Shown here piece after piece: positions 1 to 6,256 of a stretch of DNA of 13,822 nucleotides. Every line of letters begins with the position of its first letter. The first letter of the stretch is position 1. The position numbers and the translations under genes are program-made. The notes under the pieces are model-generated. The model was not told the origin of the DNA, ran no database searches, and saw only the letters and a list, made by a program, of their open reading frames with translations. Source of the stretch: JACCXJ01 sp052387115 (lineage in GTDB: Bacteria > Pseudomonadota > Gammaproteobacteria > JACCXJ01). The DNA is taken from assembly GCA_052387115.1 (NCBI GenBank), contig JBQTJM010000057.1, positions 1 through 13,822 on the forward strand, written 5' to 3'.

Positions 1-3000
1 AGCCCCCGTAGCTCGCCCAGGGCGACGGTGAGCATCGGGAGGCCCGGGGACTCCAGGGGTGTGAGCTCGTCCATCAAGCTGTCGTAGCGCTCGATGGCCG
101 CACCGTGCGAGCCGGCCCAGCGCTCGACCACGGTCTTGGGAACCAGTGTCTTGAACGATTCCGGACCCGCATCGGTCGTGAGCGCGGCGGCGGTGAGCGC
201 CGCGCCCAAGGCCCCCAGCTCATCCTCCAGGTTGATGCGCGCCCGCTCCTGCCAGAAATCCGCCGCCCCCTGCCCGATCCGCTCGCGCAAAGAGTCGATG
301 CACAGGCGCCGCTCGATCTCGAAGTTTACCCCGCCGGCCACGGCCAGATCGATCCCCGCTCGCTCCGCCAGCTCGCCGAGATCGAGCGCGCAGATGAGGC
401 GCCTGAGCCCGGCCAGGCGCGCGGCCAGGCCCTCGCCCACGCCTTCGTGACGGAACCACTCGGCATCGCGCCCGGCATCGATCCGGGCGCCGTTCGAGGC
501 CGGTGCCGCGGCCAGGAGACCGGGCAGGACCGCGCCCAAGGCCTCGACGGCCGGTAGGAACCGTGACACCAGATCGGTGATCTCGAAGGGCTCCGGGGAG
601 CGCTGCAGCAGCCAACGCGTGCCGCGCTCGATGAGGGTCTGGGTCTCGCGCACCACGATGACCCGCGCCGCCCGCGAGACCCGCGCCTCGGTCTGGTCCA
701 GCTCGTCCCAGAGTCCCCGCACCTGGAAGATGTCGCGGGCCGCCATGTAGGCCTTGGCGATGGCCGGCAGCGGCATCCCGGTCAGCTCGCGCATCCGCTG
801 ACCGAAGGTGCTCCCCACCCGGTTGACCATGCTGTTGGTGGCGACCGTGGCGATGATCTCGCGGCACAGGCGATGGCCCAGGATCTCCTTCTGGAAGCGC
901 TTTCGCAGGGGCTCGGGGAAATACCTCCCCAGCACCCCGATGAGGTAGGGGTCATCGGGCATGTCGGAGCGGAGGACCTCGGCATACAGGTCCATCTTGG
1001 CATAGGCCGACAGCACCGACAGCTCGGGGCGGGTGAGGCTACGGCCGGCCGATTGCCGTTCCGCTAGCTCTGCATCCGCGGGCAGGAACTCCAAGGCGCG
1101 CTCCAGCAGCCCCTTCTGTTCCAGCTCCGTCATGAGCCGCCTGTACCACCCGAGGTGGCGTTCCGCATCGAGCTCCGCGACGGTCAGCGCGCGCGCCAGC
1201 CGGTAGCTGTCCTGGACCACGAGCGCGCCCACCTCGGCGGTCATCTCTGCGATCAAGACATCGCGCTGTTTGCCCGTCAGATCCCCCTCTGCCACCGCGG
1301 CGTTCAGCAAGATCTTGATGTTGACCTCGTGATCGGAGCAGTTCACGCCCCCGCAGTTATCGATGGAGTCGGTGTTGATGCGGCCACCGGCGAGGGCGTA
1401 CTCGATACGCCCGCGCTGCGTCAGCCCGAGGTTGCCGCCTTCCCCCACCGCCTTGCAGCGCAGATCCCGGCCATCGATCCGGATGCCATCGTTGGTGCGA
1501 TCGCCGGCCTCGGCGTGCGACTCGCCGGCCGACTTGACGAAGGTCCCGATGCCACCGTTCCAGAGGAGATCCACCGGCGCCTTGAGCAGCGCGCGGATGA
1601 GGTCCGAGGGCAGGAGGCTCTTGTTTTCGATCCCGAGCACCGCCCGGGCCTCGGCCGAGATCGGGATGGACTTGGCGCTGCGCGGCCACGTTCCGCCGCC
1701 CGCCGAGATCACCGCCGGATCGTAGTCGGCCCAGGTGCAGGCGGGCCGCTCGAACAGGCGCTGGCGCTCGGCGAAGCTGGCCTCGGGATCGGGATTCGGA
1801 TCGAGGAAGATGTGCTGGTGATTGAAGGCCCCGACGAGCTGGATGTGCCGCGACAGCAGCATCCCGTTGCCGAACACGTCACCGCCCATGTCGCCGATCC
1901 CGACCACCGTGAAGGGCTCTCGCTCGGTATCCACTCCGAGGTCCGCGAAGTGGTGTTTCACCGCCTCGAAGGCGCCTCGGGCGGTGATTCCCATCTTCTT
2001 GTGGTCGTAGCCGGCCGAGCCCCCGGAGGCGAAGGCGTCCCCGAGCCAGAACCCGTGTTCGAGCGCGAGCGCGTTGGCGATGTCGGAGAACGTAGCGGTA
2101 CCCTTGTCGGCGGCGACCACGAGATAAGGATCGTCCCCGTCGTAACGCACGGTCTGGGGCGGCGGCACGATCCGCTGGCCCACGCGGTTGTCGGCCACGT
2201 CCAAGAGCCCGCGGATGAAGGTCCGGTAGCAGTGCACGGCCTCGACATCGGCGGAGCACACGAATACCTCGAACATCGGGATGGGCCGCGGCAGCTTCGG
2301 GATGAGGCCCGGGTCCAGCTTGAGGGCGAGGTGAAACTTGCGCTCGCCGTGCGGCCCGCGCTGAAACCAGTTGGTACGCAGGGTCGCCTGGATGACGGTC
2401 AGGAGCCCGCGCAGGATACGGTCCTCATCGAGGCTCGTGATCGCCTCCAGGGCCTCTTCGATGTGCGCGGCCAGGCCGGACACGCGCGCCGCGCGTGCCT
2501 TGCGCCTAGGGTCGAAACGCGCATCGAAAAGGCCGATCAAGGCGCGCGTGATGTCGGGGTGCCCGGCGAGACAGTCCTCGACATAGGACTGGCTGTAGGT
2601 CAGGCCGATCTGCCGGAGGTAACGCGCATAGGCCCGCAGGACCAGGATCTCATAGGCATCGAGCCGGGCGCGCAACACCAGCCGGTTGAAGCCGTCGTTG
2701 TCGATGACCCCGCCCCACACCAGGGCGAAGGCCTCCTGAAACTTGGAGCGCACTTGGTCCGTATCGAGGCCCACCGCCTCGCCATGCCCCACCGCCTCGC
2801 CATGCCGAAGCCGGAAGGCGTGGATCCAGACCGATCCCACCGCCGCCCTGATCTCATAGGGGCGGTCATCGAGGACCGTGACGCCCATGTTCTCGAGCAT
2901 GGGCAGGACGTGCGACAAGGTCACCGAGACGGCCGGGTGATAGAGCTTGAAGATCAAGAGATCGTCGGCGAGGCCCCCGACGTTGGCAAGGTGCAGCTCG

Positions 3001-4655
3001 ATGGCACCGCTCTGGAGCGCCGCCTCGACCCGGTCGATGTCGTGCACGGCGTGGCGAGGCGTGTAGTCTTCGCGATAGGCCGCGGGAAAGGCCGCTCGAT
3101 AACGCCGCGAGAGTTCGTTGCCCGCCTCCTCCCCGTGGGCCTCGATGAGGGCCTCGTGCAGCCGATCGGCCCAGGAGCGCGTGGCCTCCGCAAGACGCGC
3201 TTCGATGTCGCCGATCTCGAAGACCGGGCCTTCCTCGGGACGGGTGCGTGCCATGAAATGGATGCGCGCCAGCGGCGAGTCCGCGAGCGAGACGTTGAAG
3301 TCCACTTCGAAGGCGTTGGCGGCCTCGCGCAGGATGGCCTGCATGCGCTCGCGGAGATCGGTGTTGTAACGGTCACGCGGCACGAACACCAGGCACGATA
3401 GAAACCGGCCGAAGGGGTCGCGGCGCACGAACAGCCGCACCCGCGGCCGTTCCTGCAGATGCAGGATCCCCAAGGCGGTCTCGCAGAGCTCGTCCAGCGA
3501 GATCTGGAAGAGCTCGTCGCGCGGATAGGACTCGAGAATGTACCGTAACGCCCGGGCGGAGTGGCCCTCCGGGGCGAACGCGGCACGCCCCATGACGGCC
3601 TCGATCTTGTGGCGCAAGAGCGGGATGGCCTTGGGATCGCCCTGGTAGACCTCGGAGACGTGCAGGCCCAGGAGCCCCAGCTCGCCCGTGATCTGCCCGT
3701 CGTCCCCGAAGCGCCGCACCCCGATGTAGTCGAGGTAGCTCGGGCGATGGACCGTCGAGCGCGTGCCCGCCTTGGTGATCACCACCGGACTCGTGTCGCG
3801 CCCAGTCCCCAGCGACTCTGCCGGCCCGTGCCCCGGCCGGTCTTGAGACCCCGCGGGCGGGTCGCGCCAGATCCCGAGTCCCGAACCCGTGACGGGACGG
3901 AGATCGGCGCCGGGTGCGTCCCGTACATGGTCGCGGCAGCCGAGCAGGGTAAAATTGCCCCCTTCGAGCCACTCGAGAAAGGCGTGGAGTTCTTCGACCG
4001 GAGGGTCGGGTAGAACCCTGGAGGGTGCAGGGCTGAACGTCTCGATGGCCCGGGCGAGCGCCGCGCGCATCAGGGGCCAATCCTCGACGGCCGTGCGTAC
4101 ATCCGTGAGTACGCGACAGAGGTCATCCCGAAGCACCTCGATCTCGCCTGGGCCCGTCTCGCGATCGATCTCCACATGAATGACGGATTCCGCGCGTGCG
4201 TCTTTGGTCGTGGGGCCGGCGATCTCGATGAGGAGTCCCTTGGCGTCGCGCAGGACGTGCAAGATCGGGTGGACCATGAGGTGGATGGTCGCGCCATGGC
4301 GGTTCAGCTCCATGACCAGAGAGTCCACCAGGAAGCGCATATCGTCGGTGACCATCTCGACGACCGTGTGGGTGGACTGCCAGCCGTGCTCCTCGAAGCC
4401 CGGGTTATAGACTCGCAGCTTGAGCTCGGCGGGTCGCCGCTCCCGCAACAAGCCGAAGTGCGCGAGCGCGGCGCCATAGAGGTCCGGGACCTCGCGCTCA
4501 CACAGATCCTCGGCCGAGACGCCGGCGTAGTACCGGCCGACGAAGGCCTCGACCCCCCCTGCCTGGCGCGCGGGGAGGCGCTCGCGCGCCAGCGCCGCGA
4601 CGGCGTCGATGACCTCGCGTTTTTTCTGTTCCGGGAAACGGGCGGTGACTGTCAT
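1..4655 (-). CDS. gdhB: NAD-specific glutamate dehydrogenase, large L-180 class (C-terminus cut by window edge)
   Basis: Catalyses NAD-linked oxidative deamination of glutamate to 2-oxoglutarate and ammonium in the cytoplasm. The minus-strand frame from ATG at 4655 is open for 1551 codons to the window edge with no stop or frameshift; family members are roughly 1600 residues, so I infer that only a short C-terminal tail is missing. Family motifs appear in order: KAGTRSTVHRP (about 295-305) in the N-terminal regulatory half; then, in the catalytic domain, ADKGTATFSDIAN (D at 850), a dinucleotide-binding segment VVGIGDMGGDVFGNG (917-931), WNGGIGT (1032-1038), GEGGN (1071-1075) and DNCGGVNCSDHEVNIK (1099-1114). 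An all-helical C-terminal part follows. The start codon begins MTVTARFPEQKKREV. No strong Shine-Dalgarno or promoter was recognised upstream. An 18-bp in-frame tandem duplication adds six residues. Family assignment is very secure; the symbol follows Pseudomonas usage (gdh2 and gdhZ are also used). Confidence 0.95.
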   Translation of the reverse strand, partial: MTVTARFPEQKKREVIDAVAALARERLPARQAGGVEAFVGRYYAGVSAEDLCEREVPDLYGAALAHFGLLRERRPAELKLRVYNPGFEEHGWQSTHTVVEMVTDDMRFLVDSLVMELNRHGATIHLMVHPILHVLRDAKGLLIEIAGPTTKDARAESVIHVEIDRETGPGEIEVLRDDLCRVLTDVRTAVEDWPLMRAALARAIETFSPAPSRVLPDPPVEELHAFLEWLEGGNFTLLGCRDHVRDAPGADLRPVTGSGLGIWRDPPAGSQDRPGHGPAESLGTGRDTSPVVITKAGTRSTVHRPSYLDYIGVRRFGDDGQITGELGLLGLHVSEVYQGDPKAIPLLRHKIEAVMGRAAFAPEGHSARALRYILESYPRDELFQISLDELCETALGILHLQERPRVRLFVRRDPFGRFLSCLVFVPRDRYNTDLRERMQAILREAANAFEVDFNVSLADSPLARIHFMARTRPEEGPVFEIGDIEARLAEATRSWADRLHEALIEAHGEEAGNELSRRYRAAFPAAYREDYTPRHAVHDIDRVEAALQSGAIELHLANVGGLADDLLIFKLYHPAVSVTLSHVLPMLENMGVTVLDDRPYEIRAAVGSVWIHAFRLRHGEAVGHGEAVGLDTDQVRSKFQEAFALVWGGVIDNDGFNRLVLRARLDAYEILVLRAYARYLRQIGLTYSQSYVEDCLAGHPDITRALIGLFDARFDPRRKARAARVSGLAAHIEEALEAITSLDEDRILRGLLTVIQATLRTNWFQRGPHGERKFHLALKLDPGLIPKLPRPIPMFEVFVCSADVEAVHCYRTFIRGLLDVADNRVGQRIVPPPQTVRYDGDDPYLVVAADKGTATFSDIANALALEHGFWLGDAFASGGSAGYDHKKMGITARGAFEAVKHHFADLGVDTEREPFTVVGIGDMGGDVFGNGMLLSRHIQLVGAFNHQHIFLDPNPDPEASFAERQRLFERPACTWADYDPAVISAGGGTWPRSAKSIPISAEARAVLGIENKSLLPSDLIRALLKAPVDLLWNGGIGTFVKSAGESHAEAGDRTNDGIRIDGRDLRCKAVGEGGNLGLTQRGRIEYALAGGRINTDSIDNCGGVNCSDHEVNIKILLNAAVAEGDLTGKQRDVLIAEMTAEVGALVVQDSYRLARALTVAELDAERHLGWYRRLMTELEQKGLLERALEFLPADAELAERQSAGRSLTRPELSVLSAYAKMDLYAEVLRSDMPDDPYLIGVLGRYFPEPLRKRFQKEILGHRLCREIIATVATNSMVNRVGSTFGQRMRELTGMPLPAIAKAYMAARDIFQVRGLWDELDQTEARVSRAARVIVVRETQTLIERGTRWLLQRSPEPFEITDLVSRFLPAVEALGAVLPGLLAAAPASNGARIDAGRDAEWFRHEGVGEGLAARLAGLRRLICALDLGELAERAGIDLAVAGGVNFEIERRLCIDSLRERIGQGAADFWQERARINLEDELGALGAALTAAALTTDAGPESFKTLVPKTVVERWAGSHGAAIERYDSLMDELTPLESPGLPMLTVALGELRG
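2771..2806. repeat. Perfect 18-bp tandem duplication inside gdhB
   Basis: Two identical 18-bp copies (CCACCGCCTCGCCATGCC on the plus strand) lie head to tail at 2771-2788 and 2789-2806. In the gdhB frame they encode HGEAVG twice, at about residues 618-629, between the N-terminal regulatory region and the catalytic domain. Because the unit is a multiple of three the frame is kept. The two copies are identical at every base, which suggests a recent duplication. Confidence 0.9.
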
Positions 4656-4867
4656 GTGTGGATTCTGACGCGGCCGAGCTTGTCCGCGACGACTTCAACA
4701 AGTCTAACAGTCGCCGGTCCTTCACGGACACGGTTAGCGAGCCGGCTGTCCTGGTGATAGGGGGGGCAGGGGAGGGGGCAGGGCGCTGGCGGCCGCTAAA
4801 GCCCGTCATCGCACTAGACCACAGCGCTGCCTGTCTCGCATTGATCTATCAGCTTTTATCCTATTCT
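4656..4867. other. Leader region of gdhB, no gene seen
   Basis: About 210 bp upstream of gdhB with no convincing coding sequence on either strand. The part nearest 4840-4900 is clearly more AT-rich than the rest of the window and could carry promoters in both directions. On the minus strand I could not pick a convincing -35/-10 pair for gdhB. A G-rich run near 4760-4785 is low-complexity. Confidence 0.5.
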
Positions 4868-4898
4868 TTGCCTAGTTCTTGACTATTCGGTCTATAAT
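4868..4898 (+). promoter_or_regulatory. Candidate sigma70-type promoter (perfect -10 box)
   Basis: A perfect TATAAT lies at 4893-4898 in an AT-rich pocket. The best -35 is TTGCCT at 4868-4873, with a long 19-bp spacer. A TTGACT at 4879-4884 looks better as a hexamer but is only 8 bp away, too close to serve as the -35. It points toward the small ORF at 4952, with a predicted leader of roughly 45 nt. No intact larger gene lies downstream, so the promoter appears to have lost its gene. Confidence 0.4.
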
Positions 4899-4951
4899 GG
4901 CTACCCTGTTAGTAGCCCAAAGGGCGAATCTTCGGCAGGTCGAGAGGAGAC

Positions 4952-5002
4952 ATGGCCACGGTAGCGGGTGCACTAGACAAGTACTCCGGCATGGGCGCCT
5001 GA
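4952..5002 (+). CDS. 16-codon ORF with strong ribosome-binding site; possible 5' remnant of a lost gene
   Basis: Reads MATVAGALDKYSGMGA then TGA. It has a near-ideal Shine-Dalgarno (GAGAGGAG at about 4942-4949, a few bases before ATG) and a perfect -10 box about 55 bp upstream. Promoter, ribosome-binding site and start together look like a real expressed gene start, yet the frame closes after 16 codons and is followed by a GC hairpin and the inverted-repeat element. It may be the truncated head of a gene, a leader peptide or a genuine small protein. I do not recognise the peptide. Confidence 0.25.
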   Translation: MATVAGALDKYSGMGA

Positions 5003-5021
5003 CCCAGACGTGGCGTAAGGC

Positions 5022-5072
5022 CCCCCGTCGCTGCTCGCCTCCCTACTCGACCGAGCGGGGAGGCGAGGGGGG
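5022..5072. other. Strong GC-rich hairpin
   Basis: CTCGCCTCCC (5034-5043) pairs perfectly with GGGAGGCGAG (5058-5067). Inside the loop CTCG/CGAG (5046-5049 and 5052-5055) can pair again. Outside, CCCCC (5022-5026) can pair with GGGGG (5068-5072) across a 7-nt bulge. No run of T follows, so it is not a standard intrinsic terminator. It could still stabilise or end the transcript from the promoter at 4868-4898, or be part of a dispersed intergenic repeat. Confidence 0.55.
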
Positions 5073-5079
5073 ATTTCGA

Positions 5080-5185
5080 GGAAAATAGGGGTCAGACTTA
5101 TAGTTATTGACGACCGTTCATATGCTGCGGCGCGTGTTTCGGTGGAATAAGTATCAGTCTATTTTGGTCGTCAATCCTATTTTCC
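5080..5185. mobile_element. Inverted-repeat-bounded element, resembling a REP/RAYT-type or MITE remnant
   Basis: The ends are perfect inverted repeats: GGAAAATAGG (5080-5089) and CCTATTTTCC (5176-5185). Inside, AGACTTATAGTTATT (5094-5108) matches the reverse complement of 5146-5160 at 13 of 15 positions. A third perfect pair is TTGACGACC (5107-5115) and GGTCGTCAA (5166-5174), but it lies inside the second arm on the left and outside it on the right, so the arms are not simple mirror images. The left end contains GGGGTCAGACT, which I recall from repeats near IS200-like REP-associated transposases (memory, unchecked). The inner segment is only about 40 bp and cannot encode a transposase. The right end stops 11 bp before the SRPBCC pseudogene start. 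Confidence 0.6.
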
Positions 5186-5196
5186 GGAGCGCAAGA

Positions 5197-5668
5197 ATGC
5201 CGAGTATTCGCACGGCCGTATCCATTGGCCCGATCGATCGAACGAGTCTTCGAGTTTGTAACCACCGTCTCGAATTGCCCCCGGTGGTGCCGATCTCTGT
5301 GGAGGGGGCCATCGGAGCACCTACACCGAGTGGGACAGCATGCGACGGAAGAGTTTTCGCTCGGTAGCCGTCGCGAGCGGAACCGATGGATCGTTCGCGA
5401 AAGCAGCCCGCCGCGACGCTGGGTCGTCAGCGGCAAAGCCGACGACGGCGGCACGGCGACGATCAGCTATACCTTGACTCCGGAATCGCAAGGAACTCGA
5501 TTCAAACGCGAGTTTATCTATCACATACCCGCGCTGTTCGTAGAACCTGCAGATTTCCTGTCATCGCATAATCGCCTGCAGGCGGAGTCCGCCGAGTCGT
5601 TGCGACACCTGAAAACGTATGCTCGAAGACGGTGCGACGCGCCCGGTCACCTAGCGCCCAACCACTAG
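5197..5668 (+). pseudogene. SRPBCC (START/polyketide-cyclase-like) family protein, frameshifted
   Basis: SRPBCC proteins are single-domain ligand-binding folds of about 140-150 residues. The start ATG at 5197 reads MPSIRTAVSI, then the family sequence continues one frame over as ARSIERVFEFVTT; deleting one G of the GG at 5227-5228 fuses them into SIARSIERVFEF. After W (5285-5287) the frame shifts again: one base is missing at 5288-5289, and 5290-5316 reads PISVEGAIG, fitting a W-x-P...VEGA pattern as I recall it. The original frame returns before VGQHATEEF and continues through RERNRWIVRESSPPRRW, GGTATISYTLTP and ESAESLRHLK to TAG at 5668. The stretch after YHIP looks degraded. A TTG at 5225 could open an unbroken frame, but it would lack the first strand of the fold. 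Confidence 0.7.
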
Positions 5669-5714
5669 CGAACGTAGCGCTCGTTCTGACCCGCCTCAAC
5701 TGCGATCCGCTCGC

Positions 5715-5849
5715 GGGATCGACCGTCTCGAGCTTGTCCGGTCAGCTGTCGCGCTTGTGCGGCCAGGACAACCAGGTGCCCGCATGGGGCGACCAGGGCA
5801 TACGATAGCCGAGGCTGGCCGGTGTGGAAGTGGGCTCGGAGGGACTCAA
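5715..5849 (-). pseudogene. aguA: N-terminal relic of agmatine deiminase with nonsense codon
   Basis: From TTG at 5849 (AGGAAGG four bases upstream on the coding strand) the frame reads LSPSEPTSTPASLGYRMP, then WSPHAGTWLSWPHKRDS, TGA (5744-5742), then PDKLETVDP. This matches the agmatine deiminase N-terminus (GYRMPAEWEPHA-TWL-WPH-R--WPGKLE-, from memory), with the family Trp codon after RDS turned into TGA and two residues missing after MP. Similarity stops near 5715, and the catalytic core and active-site Cys are absent. Intact family proteins are about 350 residues and convert agmatine to N-carbamoylputrescine. The 5' relic lies tail to tail with the SRPBCC pseudogene. Confidence 0.72.
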
Positions 5850-6160
5850 GCGACCTTCCTAGAAAAAACGCGCTACCCGAAGCTGGAGATAACCGTCAAC
5901 ACGCGCCGGTAACGGCGCCAGGCTGTTGCTCATCACACCACGGTCTCGGCTACCCCTGCGACAATTTGTCGCATTTGCGCGAAACACGGGTTCTGTTATC
6001 GTTGCAGGTCGAGCCCTCGCCTGTCCCCTGATCCGCTTGTCCTGACACGATCGAGACGGATCGACTCCACCATACGATTGACGATGCCGGATCGAGGTTC
6101 GGTGCCGGTGACACTCGTTGTCCAGGATGCGGGGGCCCGACCAGACGCTCGCCATGCCCC
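5850..6160. other. Non-coding stretch between gene relics and the TonB-type operon
   Basis: About 310 bp with no coding sequence I can support; open frames on either strand show no family resemblance. It contains a small hairpin (GCGCCG 5903-5908, loop GTAA, CGGCGC 5913-5918) and the 17-bp palindrome at 5957-5973. It would be the upstream region of the lost agmatine deiminase gene on the minus strand as well as the far upstream region of the DUF3450 operon. Confidence 0.5.
5957..5973. promoter_or_regulatory. Perfect 17-bp palindrome, possible operator
   Basis: TGCGACAATTTGTCGCA has two perfect 8-bp arms around one central base. Its size and two-fold symmetry fit the operator of a dimeric repressor, and it lies in non-coding DNA about 105 bp upstream of the aguA relic start and 300 bp upstream of the DUF3450 gene. 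I do not recognise the regulator. A short RNA hairpin is less likely because the loop would be very small. Confidence 0.4.
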
Positions 6161-6189
6161 TTGACTCGCGAATGAGAAGCATTATCATT
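6161..6189 (+). promoter_or_regulatory. Promoter overlapped by a Fur-box-like site, upstream of the TonB2-type operon
   Basis: TTGACT (6161-6166) and TATCAT (6183-6188) each match the sigma70 consensus at five of six positions with a 16-bp spacer. The 19-bp AATGAGAAGCATTATCATT (6171-6189) is an imperfect palindrome whose right half is identical to the Fur 9-mer ATTATCATT and whose left half differs at two positions. It covers most of the spacer and the whole -10, so Fur with Fe2+ would block polymerase. Predicted transcription start is near 6195, giving a leader of about 60 nt to the ATG at 6257. Confidence 0.72.
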
Positions 6190-6256
6190 TGGTGCCGATG
6201 CGACGGCAGGTTCCCGATCCGCCGGCCCTACACTGTCAACACGGAACGATTCGACG

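Noticed and set aside
1155..3401. 748-codon plus-strand open frame opposite gdhB
   Set aside because: Its translation has no recognisable domain and it mirrors the unbroken, motif-rich gdhB frame. Long antisense frames are expected from strong GC codon bias.
4879..4898. TTGACT...TATAAT as one promoter, or an IscR-type operator
   Set aside because: The hexamers are only 8 bp apart, too close for sigma70. The GAC...GTC half-sites are one base short of IscR type 1 spacing and match poorly.
5107..5367. 86-codon plus-strand frame through the inverted-repeat element
   Set aside because: Its first part is repeat sequence and its last parts are fragments of the frameshifted SRPBCC gene. It is not an independent protein.
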